DNA of 64,000 nt, taken from contig JAJYDF010000015.1 in assembly GCA_021777765.1 (NCBI GenBank), positions 1 to 64,000 of the forward strand, read 5' to 3'. The position numbers and the translations under genes are program-made. The stretch comes from Pseudomonadota bacterium. Lineage in GTDB: Bacteria > Pseudomonadota > Gammaproteobacteria > DASZBR01. The notes below the pieces were generated by a model. The model was not told the DNA's origin and searched no databases. It was given only the letters and a program-made list of their open reading frames with translations. Of the stretch, positions 51,857 through 59,895 are shown piece by piece (position 1 is the first letter of the stretch; each line of letters begins with the position of its first letter).

Positions 51857-51898
51857 ATGTTACGCCATTTTCATCATCATTCACATATTATCGTCTAG
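51857..51898 (+). CDS. Histidine-rich leader peptide
   Basis: A 13-codon frame reads MLRHFHHHSHIIV, with five histidines, three of them consecutive. GAGG lies 7 bases before the ATG in the same context (GAGGTATTTTTATG) used by the beta-lactamase-fold gene at 39099. It sits between a consensus promoter and the permease gene, and its stop codon lies in a hairpin arm. This is the layout of amino-acid attenuation leaders such as hisL. It suggests that the permease responds to charged tRNA-His. The coupling is inferred. Confidence 0.6.
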   Translation: MLRHFHHHSHIIV

Positions 51899-51975
51899 CC
51901 TTTATCTACTGACTGGGGGCTAGCGTAATGCCTTCAGCAAGATCTTTCCACTTTAATCAAATATCTTCCGAAGGC
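51895..51975 (+). promoter_or_regulatory. Leader hairpins between the peptide and the permease
   Basis: Hairpin 1 pairs CTAGCC (51895-51900, including the leader stop codon) with GGCTAG (51918-51923). Hairpin 2 pairs GCCTTC (51930-51935) with GAAGGC (51970-51975) and, inside it, AAGAT with ATCTT. No T-run follows, so if this is attenuation it is not of the simple terminator type; a translational or Rho-linked switch is possible. Confidence 0.45.
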
Positions 51976-52033
51976 TTGTCAGGATCTACAAATGTTATAT
52001 TGACCATAGAATTCTTGATAAGAGGAAGTATTT

Positions 52034-53473
52034 ATGCAATTAGATAAAAAACCTGGCCAAGCAAAAGCAATCAGTCTTTTTGCTTTAATCATGATCAACG
52101 TGATCGCCGTTGATAGTTTGCGCACTTTACCGATTAGCGCTCAATATGGTTTATCACTTATTTTTTATTATGTCGTAGCATCACTTTTATTTTTTGTGCC
52201 CAGTATATTGATCACCGCTGAATTGGCCACTGGCTGGCCAACCACGGGCGGTGTTTATGTATGGGTAAGAGAAGCATTTGGTTTAAAATGGGGATTTTTA
52301 ACCATTTGGTTACAATGGATTTATAACGTCGTTTGGTATCCTACCATTCTTGCTTTTATTGCTGGCACATTAGCTTATTTAATTAATCCTCATTTAGGTG
52401 ACAATAAAATATACACCTTATCAATAATTATGGTGTTGTTTTGGGGTGCTACCATTTTAAATTGTTTAGGTATAAAAGTTTCCAGTTGGATGAGTATTTT
52501 AGGCGCAACGCTAGGCACTTTATTACCCATGCTCTTTATTATTTGTCTTGGAATTTATTGGATAATGTCAGGAAATCCTATTCAATTAACAATTTCCAAA
52601 CATGCATTTTTACCTGATTTAAGTAATATAGATAATTTATCATTTCTTGTAGCCGTATTATTTGGCTTAATGGGCATGGAAATGTCAGCAGTACATGCAG
52701 GTGATGTTGAACAACCGCACCGTGATTATCCCCGAGCTTTATTAATTTCAGCATTTTTAGTTTTAATCACTTTATTATTTGGTTCTTTAGCCATCGCATT
52801 TGTAGTACCTGCCAAACAAATCGGATTGGTTTCTGGATTAATTGATGCCTATGCTATTTTCTTTAACACCTATCATATGCATTGGATGATCGATGTAATG
52901 ACAGCATTAATTGTATTAAGTAGTTTATCCGGTGTTGCGGCATGGATAATTGGTCCCACCAGAGGTTTATGGGTTGCTGCAGAAGCAGGAAGCTTGCCAA
53001 AGATTTTCTCGCAAGTTAATTCTAAAGGCGCGCCCGTTCCCATTCTCATTTTACAAGGCATTATTTTTACATTATTAAGTTCATTATTTTTATTTATGCC
53101 CAGCGTCAATAGTACTTATTGGATACTCACTGCTCTGACATCACAATTAGCATTATTATTTTATATATTAATGTTCGCTGCTGCGATTAAATTACGTTAT
53201 AAAGATGCACAAACACCTCGCGCTTATCGTATTCCTGGTGGAAATTTTGGCATGTGGTTAGTCGCGGGCTGCGGTATTATCACTTGTATTTTTGTTATTT
53301 TCGTTGGATTTTTACCACCCACAGATTTACATATTACCAGTGTGTTTACTTATGAAATGATTTTAATTGTTGGAATTATTGTGTTCAGTATTCCACCCTT
53401 TATTATTGATGCATTAGAGCATAAATGGTCGGATAAAGTTAAACAGAATTCGGTTACACAACCAAGCAATTAA
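52034..53473 (+). CDS. APC-family amino-acid permease
   Basis: 479 residues with about 12 hydrophobic segments. The start 'AISLFALIMINVIAVDSLRTLP' (part), the loop 'ELATGWPTTGGVYVWVREAFG', the region 'GMEMSAVHAGDVEQPHRDYP' and 'GPTRGLWVAAEAGSLP' mark an APC-superfamily transporter near the glutamate/GABA and other antiporter clade. It acts at the inner membrane. GAGG lies 7 bases before the ATG. The histidine-rich leader peptide upstream suggests that histidine, or a related amino acid, is the substrate or the signal. Specificity is not readable from the sequence. Confidence 0.9.
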   Translation: MQLDKKPGQAKAISLFALIMINVIAVDSLRTLPISAQYGLSLIFYYVVASLLFFVPSILITAELATGWPTTGGVYVWVREAFGLKWGFLTIWLQWIYNVVWYPTILAFIAGTLAYLINPHLGDNKIYTLSIIMVLFWGATILNCLGIKVSSWMSILGATLGTLLPMLFIICLGIYWIMSGNPIQLTISKHAFLPDLSNIDNLSFLVAVLFGLMGMEMSAVHAGDVEQPHRDYPRALLISAFLVLITLLFGSLAIAFVVPAKQIGLVSGLIDAYAIFFNTYHMHWMIDVMTALIVLSSLSGVAAWIIGPTRGLWVAAEAGSLPKIFSQVNSKGAPVPILILQGIIFTLLSSLFLFMPSVNSTYWILTALTSQLALLFYILMFAAAIKLRYKDAQTPRAYRIPGGNFGMWLVAGCGIITCIFVIFVGFLPPTDLHITSVFTYEMILIVGIIVFSIPPFIIDALEHKWSDKVKQNSVTQPSN

Positions 53474-53495
53474 TAAACCTAATCACTGTTATCTT

Positions 53496-53672
53496 TGTCA
53501 TTCCCGCACGGGAAAGATTTGTTAAAAACATTAAATTTGCAAGCGGGAATCTATAACAATATTAAAATCGAAGTATTATTTAAAAGATATTAATACAAGT
53601 TAAAAATTCAGAACTAGATTCCCGCTTGATAGTTAATGATGTCCGCTACTTTCTGTGCCAGCGGGAATGACA
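53496..53672. repeat. MITE-like repeat with TGTCATTCCCGC ends
   Basis: TGTCATTCCCGC (53496-53507) mirrors GCGGGAATGACA (53661-53672). Inside, CAAGCGGGAATCTA (53540-53553) mirrors TAGATTCCCGCTTG (53615-53628), giving nested inverted repeats in 177 bp. This end sequence resembles a common dispersed repeat in proteobacteria. It lies between the convergent permease and epmB genes and may end both transcripts. Confidence 0.8.
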
Positions 53673-53689
53673 ATTCTGTAGAGTTAAAA

Positions 53690-54724
53690 TTAATTTCTAC
53701 AATTTTCCAAATAGGGGATCGGCGTTTTACCACTAGCACCCGCAACTTCCCTCACCACTCTTGGCACCAAATACCCCGGTAATTTAGCCATTATCTCCAC
53801 TAACAATTGCTGCGCAGTAAATTCCGACACGGCAAAATGCGCTGTATTTTGCGCGCGATCTAACAAATGCAAATAATAAGGTAAAATGCCACAACTAAAT
53901 AATTTCTCACTTAATTCAATCAGAACATCTGCATTATCATTAATTCCTTTTAATAAAACAGCTTGATTTAATAAGGTAATATTGGCATCACGGCATTTTT
54001 GTATTGCATTATGAACAGTCATATCAATTTCTTGCGGATGATTACAATGCAACACCATGACCGGCTGTAAATGTGTACAAGTCAATAATTCAATTAATGC
54101 CGTAGTAATTCGCATTGGAATAACAATAGGCATACGTGTATGAATACGTAATGTTTTTACATGTGAAATCGTAGCGATTTTCATGACTAAATCTTTTAAT
54201 AATCGATCGGGAGCAATTAATGGATCGCCCCCACTAAAGATAACTTCAGAAATAGATTGATCATCGGCAATATATTGCAATACTTTTCCCCAACCATTTC
54301 TACCAGGATTATTTTCATCATAAGGAAAATGACGTCTAAAACAATATCGACAATTAACACCACATACGCTTGCAACAGTTAATAAAACACGTCCGTGATA
54401 TTTATGTAATAATCCCGGCAATGGATTAAATTCATTTTCATGTAATGGATCAACTGAATAACTGGCATGACTTTTTAATTCATCTTGTAAGGGCAATACC
54501 TGACGTAATAACGGATCGTTAGGATCGCCTTTTTTCATACGCGCAACAAAACTGTGCGGCACTTTTAAGGGAAATTGTTGAGATGCCAATTGTGCAGCAG
54601 GTAATAAACTGGCATCCAATGCCAACTCCTGTAATAATTCTGCGGGATCAGTGATCACATTCGAAAGAGCGGTCTGCCAATCTTGCTGCTGCCAATCTGT
54701 ATTAATTCGCGGTATGATGTGCAT
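53690..54724 (-). CDS. epmB: EF-P lysine 2,3-aminomutase
   Basis: 344 residues. A radical-SAM enzyme that turns L-lysine into (R)-beta-lysine for EF-P modification. The cluster motif CxxxCxxC is 'SVCGVNCRYCFRRHFPY'. Further words are 'EVIFSGGDPL', 'LRIHTRMPIV', 'LNQAVLLKGIND' and 'GYLVPRVVREVAGASGKTP'-like tail residues. Length is normal for EpmB rather than the longer lysine aminomutases. It is divergent from efp with a 67-bp spacer. Confidence 0.95.
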   Translation of the reverse strand: MHIIPRINTDWQQQDWQTALSNVITDPAELLQELALDASLLPAAQLASQQFPLKVPHSFVARMKKGDPNDPLLRQVLPLQDELKSHASYSVDPLHENEFNPLPGLLHKYHGRVLLTVASVCGVNCRYCFRRHFPYDENNPGRNGWGKVLQYIADDQSISEVIFSGGDPLIAPDRLLKDLVMKIATISHVKTLRIHTRMPIVIPMRITTALIELLTCTHLQPVMVLHCNHPQEIDMTVHNAIQKCRDANITLLNQAVLLKGINDNADVLIELSEKLFSCGILPYYLHLLDRAQNTAHFAVSEFTAQQLLVEIMAKLPGYLVPRVVREVAGASGKTPIPYLENCRN

Positions 54725-54791
54725 ATTGTTCTGTGTTAAATAGCAAAACGAGTAGTGTACAAAATTTTAAGGTAATTTTTAAGAGGATAGC

Positions 54792-55361
54792 ATGAGTACT
54801 TATAGCACTAATGAATTTAAAGGCGGATTAAAAGTCATGTTGGACGGCGATCCGTACAACATTCTTGAAAATGAATATGTAAAACCGGGTAAAGGCCAAG
54901 CATTTAATCGCGTGAAAATGCGTAATTTAAAAACAGGCCGCGTGGTTGAAAAAACATTTAAATCAGGCGATGTCTTAGAAGGCGCAGATGTCGTTGATAT
55001 GGATATGCAATATCTCTATTACGATGGTGAATTATGGCATTTCATGCAACCTGAATCTTTTGAACAATTAGCTGCCGATGAAAAAGCAGTAGGCGATGCC
55101 AAAATATGGTTAAAAGAACAAGATATGTGCATTATTACTTTATGGAATGGCCAACCGTTAATCGTAACTCCACCAAATTTTGTGATACTCAAAATTGTTG
55201 AAACAGATCCTGGCGTACGTGGCGACACTTCTGGTGGCGGTGGTAAACCGGCAACATTAGAAACGGGTGCAGTAGTGCGTGTACCATTATTTATACAAAC
55301 GGGTGAAATAATTAAAGTAGATACTCGTACTGGTGCCTACGTGTCACGAGCAAAAGAATAA
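54792..55361 (+). CDS. efp: Translation elongation factor P
   Basis: 189 residues with three beta-barrel domains. It relieves ribosome stalling at proline runs. The modified loop is '[19 protein letters not shown]' with the lysine at 34 that receives beta-lysine. The other domains show 'ALEGADV'-like '[12 protein letters not shown]' and the end '[13 protein letters not shown]'. epmB and epmA flank it, so the full lysylation set lies together; the hydroxylase EpmC is not in the window. Confidence 0.97.
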   Translation: MSTYSTNEFKGGLKVMLDGDPYNILENEYVKPGKGQAFNRVKMRNLKTGRVVEKTFKSGDVLEGADVVDMDMQYLYYDGELWHFMQPESFEQLAADEKAVGDAKIWLKEQDMCIITLWNGQPLIVTPPNFVILKIVETDPGVRGDTSGGGGKPATLETGAVVRVPLFIQTGEIIKVDTRTGAYVSRAKE

Positions 55362-55370
55362 CTCTTTTTA

Positions 55371-55420
55371 TCCTTCTCCCGCTTGCGGGAGAAGGTGCCT
55401 TCGGTACTCCTCTCCTCCAT
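55371..55420. repeat. REP-like palindromic repeat, copy 5
   Basis: CCTTCTCCCGC-TT-GCGGGAGAAGG (55372-55395) followed by TGCCTTCGGTACTCCTCTCC. It is the opposite orientation to copies 1, 3 and 4. It lies between efp and epmA and may end part of the efp transcript. Confidence 0.75.
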
Positions 55421-55451
55421 CGGGTAGAAAAAAAATTCGGATTAAATCAAT

Positions 55452-56450
55452 ATGAATAATTTAATTGATGCTAATAAAACTGAAAACTGGCGCCCCACTG
55501 CAACATTCTCCGCTTTAAAATTCCGCGCACAAATTTTGTCAAAAATCCGTGCATTTTTTGCAGCTAGAAATGTATTAGAAGTTGAAACACCCTTATTGTC
55601 CCATAGCTCTGTCACCGATCCTTATATCCATTCAATTACCGCTCAATATTCCCCAACCGGCAGTAAACAAAAAACAATAATGTATTTACAAACTTCTCCT
55701 GAATACGCAATGAAAAGATTGTTGGCTGCAGGCAGTGGATCCATTTATCAAATATGCAAAGCATTTCGCAATGGTGAATCCGGCCGCAAACATAATCCAG
55801 AATTTACAATGTTAGAATGGTACCGCCCAAATTTTAATCATCACGATCTCATGTCAGAAATGGATGAATTTTTACAATATGTCATTAATTCAAAATCAGC
55901 AAAAAAAATGAGTTTTGCCGAGGTTTTTAATCATTATTTAAAAATAAATCCTCATACTGTACCCATCAATGAATTAAAAAATTGTGCGATCAATAATAAT
56001 TTATCAATTCCCCATGGCATCGACGAAAATCATCGCGACACTTGGCTTGATTTAATAATGTCACATATTATTGAACCGCATTTAGGTCAAACTGAACCGT
56101 TATTTATCTTTGATTATCCCGCAAGCCAAGCGGCTTTATCACGCATTCGCCATGACGAGATTCCTGTCGCAGAAAGATTTGAGGTTTATATTAAAGGTGT
56201 TGAATTAGCCAATGGTTTTCATGAATTAAGCGATGCAACCGAACAACGACAACGCTTTGAAGAAAATCTCATTGAACGTCGCACATTTGGCTATGACGAA
56301 ATTCCCATCGATGAAAATCTTATCGCTGCATTAAAACATGGTCTACCACATTGTTCGGGCGTAGCAGTTGGGATTGATCGTTTAATGATGATTGCAGCAA
56401 ATGCTAATTCAATAGCCGAAATTATTAGTTTTCCGATAGAACGTGCTTAA
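55452..56450 (+). CDS. epmA: EF-P (R)-beta-lysine ligase (GenX/PoxA)
   Basis: 332 residues. A class II lysyl-tRNA synthetase-like core without anticodon domain that attaches beta-lysine to EF-P. Visible are motif 1 'NVLEVETPLLS', motif 2 'FRNGESGRKHNPEFTMLEWY' and motif 3 'GVAVGIDRLMMI', plus 'GVELANGFHELSD'. It lies 90 bp after efp with a REP-like hairpin in the gap. Length is normal. Confidence 0.95.
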   Translation: MNNLIDANKTENWRPTATFSALKFRAQILSKIRAFFAARNVLEVETPLLSHSSVTDPYIHSITAQYSPTGSKQKTIMYLQTSPEYAMKRLLAAGSGSIYQICKAFRNGESGRKHNPEFTMLEWYRPNFNHHDLMSEMDEFLQYVINSKSAKKMSFAEVFNHYLKINPHTVPINELKNCAINNNLSIPHGIDENHRDTWLDLIMSHIIEPHLGQTEPLFIFDYPASQAALSRIRHDEIPVAERFEVYIKGVELANGFHELSDATEQRQRFEENLIERRTFGYDEIPIDENLIAALKHGLPHCSGVAVGIDRLMMIAANANSIAEIISFPIERA

Positions 56451-56622
56451 TAAATTCAACCCTATTTATTCTTCACAAAATCTCACCAATCTCACCATGA
56501 CTTTAAAATAAATACTCAAATCACGAAATAATGTTAACAGCCAACCCTAGTTAAATTGCCAAAATCATCAATTTTCCAATAAAAAACGTATAAAATTATT
56601 TGTTTACTTTTTCAACAAAAAA

Positions 56623-56712
56623 TACCGCCACTTATGACAAAATTATAAGTGGCGGTAAAATTCACTTTTTGATATTATACCGCCACTTATAATCTCACCA
56701 TAGGTGGCGGTA
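56623..56712 (+). promoter_or_regulatory. Two TACCGCCACTTAT palindromes over the ATPase start
   Basis: TACCGCCACTTAT (56623-56635) mirrors ATAAGTGGCGGTA (56645-56657). The same left arm recurs at 56678-56690 with a mirrored ATAGGTGGCGGTA at 56700-56712. The last arm contains the GGTGGCGG that serves as ribosome-binding site of the ATPase, so a bound repressor or a hairpin would block translation initiation. Confidence 0.7.
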
Positions 56713-56715
56713 AAA

Positions 56716-58194
56716 ATGCCTGATCTTGACCAGCAGCTCATTGGCAGACTCGAGGAACGTAAAACTCTCGATGGAATTTTTCAATCTAAAACTGCAGAGT
56801 TCGTTGCAGTTTATGGAAGACGACGCGTTGGCAAAACTTTTCTTATTAAAACAGTTTTCAAAAATAAAGATTGTATTTTTTTTCATATTACAGGTACACG
56901 CAATGCAGATATGCACGAACAAATAGCTGACTTTACTCGTATTATAGAAACTGTTTTTTATAACAATGAATTAGAATTTAAAAATCCTGCTAACTGGAAA
57001 AAAACATTTGAATTATTAACTCAAGCCATTAAAAGAGAAACATCAAACAAAAAAATAGTATTATTTTTTGATGAGTTACCATGGCTAGCATCAAAAAAAT
57101 CTCGTTTTATACAAGCATTAGATTATTACTGGAATAGATATTGGTCAGATCTATCTCAAATAAAACTCATCGTTTGCGGATCCGCTGCCTCATGGATGAT
57201 TGATAATGTTATTAGTCATAAAGGTGGACTGCATAATCGCATAAGTAGACAAATTTTGCTCTCTCCTTTTGATTTAAAAGAATCTAAAGAATATTTACAT
57301 TCAAAAGGAATTAAATATACCGATGCGCAAGTATTAGAAACCTATATGGTGATGGGCGGTATACCTTATTATCTCAATCTTCTGAAAAGGAATTTATCAG
57401 TCACACAAAACATAGATCAATTATGCTTTCGGAATAAAGGCGAACTTGTAGATGAATTTAATCGTTTATATTCTTCATTATTTGATAATGCTGAAATATA
57501 TGAAGAATTAATACGAATTATTGCTGCAAAAAGAAGCGGCGTTGAACGAAAAGAAATCTTACAAAAATCTAAATATTCAACAGATGGCGGACGATTAAAA
57601 CAACGATTAAAAGCATTAGAAACATCAGGATTTATTGTGAGCTTTACTCCGTATGGATTTTCCAAGCGTGGCACTTATTTTAGAATCATCGATGAATATT
57701 CTCTTTTCTATTTAAACTGGATAGAACCTGCTTTATCAAATATACGAAAATTAGACAAAACAAAAGGGTATTGGTTGGAAAAAAGTCATTCACCTTCTTG
57801 GCATGCATGGTCAGGATATGCCTTTGAATCTGTCTGTTATAAACATCTTTCTCAAATTAGAGATGCCTTAAATATAACTTCTATAGCAGAAGTTGGTAGT
57901 TGGCAATATATTCCTAAAAAAAGTAGCAAAGAAACCGGCGCACAAATTGATTTATTATTTGACAGAACTGATAAAGTAATTACAGTGTGTGAATTAAAAT
58001 ATTCTAATGACCCTTTTGCACTGACAAAAGACGAAGCCGCAGCTATTCAGAAAAAAATTGAAATTTTTCAGTCTCGAATAAAGACAACAAAACAATTCCA
58101 TATTGTATTGATCACGAATATGCCAATAAAAGACACTATGTATTCTGAAGAAATTGTGACATTTAATGTTACACTTGTTGATTTAATGCTTTAG
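56716..58194 (+). CDS. AAA/STAND-like ATPase with C-terminal DUF234 nuclease-like domain
   Basis: 492 residues from ATG 56716; a GTG four codons earlier lies in the palindrome. The N-terminal ATPase shows Walker A 'VYGRRRVGKTFLIKT', Walker B 'IVLFFDELPWLAS' and 'LIVCGSAASWM'. The middle is a winged-helix region ('RLKQRLKALETSGFI'). The C-terminal domain has 'GAQIDLLFDRTDKVITVCELKYS', close to a PDDEXK-type D...ExK site. This is a family common in archaea and in bacterial accessory DNA, often in variable regions. Its function is unknown, and a defence or mobile role is plausible. It reads as intact, and the palindromes upstream suggest tight control. Confidence 0.85.
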   Translation: MPDLDQQLIGRLEERKTLDGIFQSKTAEFVAVYGRRRVGKTFLIKTVFKNKDCIFFHITGTRNADMHEQIADFTRIIETVFYNNELEFKNPANWKKTFELLTQAIKRETSNKKIVLFFDELPWLASKKSRFIQALDYYWNRYWSDLSQIKLIVCGSAASWMIDNVISHKGGLHNRISRQILLSPFDLKESKEYLHSKGIKYTDAQVLETYMVMGGIPYYLNLLKRNLSVTQNIDQLCFRNKGELVDEFNRLYSSLFDNAEIYEELIRIIAAKRSGVERKEILQKSKYSTDGGRLKQRLKALETSGFIVSFTPYGFSKRGTYFRIIDEYSLFYLNWIEPALSNIRKLDKTKGYWLEKSHSPSWHAWSGYAFESVCYKHLSQIRDALNITSIAEVGSWQYIPKKSSKETGAQIDLLFDRTDKVITVCELKYSNDPFALTKDEAAAIQKKIEIFQSRIKTTKQFHIVLITNMPIKDTMYSEEIVTFNVTLVDLML

Positions 58195-58211
58195 GAAGAT
58201 TACGGAGATAT

Positions 58212-58736
58212 ATGAAGATCATAAACTTTATAATTGCAATATTTATCAGTTTAATCAGTACAATAACTTTAGCGGATCAAACTCAACCATTTGCGATTAA
58301 AACGTATGGCAATATTACTCCAACGCAAGAATCTTTAATGACTAATGCCTTTCTTTACCTTAATAAATTCTGGGCAGACAAAGGAAAATCACTTATAACC
58401 AATACAACTGCAAAATATTTTACGCCAAATACAACACTCATTATAAACGGCAAGACCATTTACACCGGCTATGACCAATTTGCAAATCACTTTAAAACTG
58501 TTAGTCAAAGTATTACTGGAAAAATTCGATTTCCATTAGCTTATGCAATAGGCACTAATGATAAATTGATTGTACGTTTTGATGAAGATCTTCGTGATAA
58601 TAATGGTAATAATTATCCAGTAAATGTGATGGCAATATTTACTTTAAAAGACAATAAAATTGAACGATGGGATGAGGTAGCCAATACGCAATATTTTTGT
58701 ACACCCGAATCTACAAAAGTTGTTTTTTCCAAGTAG
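58212..58736 (+). CDS. Secreted SnoaL/NTF2-like protein
   Basis: 174 residues. A Sec signal peptide (about 1-21, ending 'TLADQ') precedes a single alpha-beta domain: 'KFWADKGKSLITNTTAKYFT', 'LIINGKTIYTGYDQFANHF', 'VRFDEDLRD' and 'IFTLKDNKIERWDEVANT'. The C-terminal 'I-x-x-W-D-E' strand is typical of SnoaL-like NTF2 folds. Likely periplasmic. GGAG lies 5 bases before the ATG and the gene begins 17 bp after the ATPase, so the two may be co-transcribed, though no functional link is evident. Catalytic role unknown. Confidence 0.7.
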   Translation: MKIINFIIAIFISLISTITLADQTQPFAIKTYGNITPTQESLMTNAFLYLNKFWADKGKSLITNTTAKYFTPNTTLIINGKTIYTGYDQFANHFKTVSQSITGKIRFPLAYAIGTNDKLIVRFDEDLRDNNGNNYPVNVMAIFTLKDNKIERWDEVANTQYFCTPESTKVVFSK

Positions 58737-58933
58737 GAAAATCACATACTCATAATTATCTCGACTCATTTTAATTTATGTAATTCTAAAATTTAAAAGG
58801 AATTAGCATTTAATGAAAATATTATTGTCCATTGATGTATAGAAAGATTAACAAATAGGAACTTAAATCGCTGCTATACTTCTTTTTAAAAAAATTTACA
58901 CTTATTTAATTGGTAACCAATAAGGAGATAATC

Positions 58934-59539
58934 ATGGGCAATTCACCAATAAAATCCAAAACCGAAAACGCAATGAGTGAAAAGGATGCAATCTATAATC
59001 GCCGTGCAGTGCGTGATTATTTACCCAATAAAGTCGATAAAAAACTTATACAAATATTACTGGATGCTGCAGTACATGCACCCACTGCTATGCATGAAGA
59101 GCCGTGGGGATTTGTTATTATTCAGGATAAGAATTTACTAAATCGTTTATCAGACAGCGCTAAAACTATTTTCATGAATGAATTGCATGGATCTATGGTA
59201 CCGCAAACGCGACATATGCAAGAAATTCTTCATCAACCTGAATTTAATGTATTTTACAATGCAAGTACTTTGATTGTTATTTACAGCAAATTCCAAGGTA
59301 AATTTGTTGATGCAGATTGCTGGTTGGCCGCTGAAAATTTGATGCTAACCGCATGTGCCAATGGTCTTGGCACTTGTGTGATAGGTTTTGCAGTTCCTGC
59401 ACTCAATTCGCAGCAATGGAAAAATGAATTAAATATCCCTCAGGATATGATAGCGATAGCGCCAATAATTGTCGGTTTCCCTGCAAGCGAAACACCACCT
59501 GTTCCCCGAAAACCGCCAGAAGTTATTACCTGGAAATAA
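58934..59539 (+). CDS. Nitroreductase-family flavoprotein
   Basis: 201 residues from ATG 58934 (GGAG 6 bases upstream); the frame extends eight codons further without signal. FMN-binding words are 'NRRAVRDYLPNKVDKKLI', 'AAVHAPTAMHEEPWGFVIIQ' and 'GLGTCVIGFA'. It should reduce nitro compounds, quinones or related substrates with NAD(P)H in the cytosol. It is monocistronic as far as can be seen. The physiological substrate is unknown. Confidence 0.88.
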   Translation: MGNSPIKSKTENAMSEKDAIYNRRAVRDYLPNKVDKKLIQILLDAAVHAPTAMHEEPWGFVIIQDKNLLNRLSDSAKTIFMNELHGSMVPQTRHMQEILHQPEFNVFYNASTLIVIYSKFQGKFVDADCWLAAENLMLTACANGLGTCVIGFAVPALNSQQWKNELNIPQDMIAIAPIIVGFPASETPPVPRKPPEVITWK

Positions 59540-59895
59540 AACATAGAACACTTCATTAAACTTCTTAGTATAGTCAATGTTTTTAATTATTCGCCTAATT
59601 TTAATTATATTTTTCAAATACTTGCGTTTTAATTCTGCGTTGCTATACATATTTATAACACTATGTTTTTTTACCCGCATTAAAAACCTTTCCAGAATTT
59701 AAAGCCTTTATCAAAACATTTAGCGGCAAGGAAGCCTCTCACTGCAATCGGATATGGGTGGTATACATCACTCTTGTTTCACATCTGAAAAATAACGAGA
59801 AATAAGAATTTTACGTAAAAACTGATGAAACTTCTGATTTCTTATCGGTACGGAAATTATCAAATCTGAGATTACTTCAAGAGGGGTATGACTTT
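59540..59895. other. Gene-free spacer before the kelch-type gene
   Basis: 356 bp of AT-rich DNA. A minus frame of 83 codons overlaps the end of the nitroreductase gene and has no support. I see no RNA gene or terminator. The promoter of the downstream secreted protein must lie in the right half. Confidence 0.5.
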
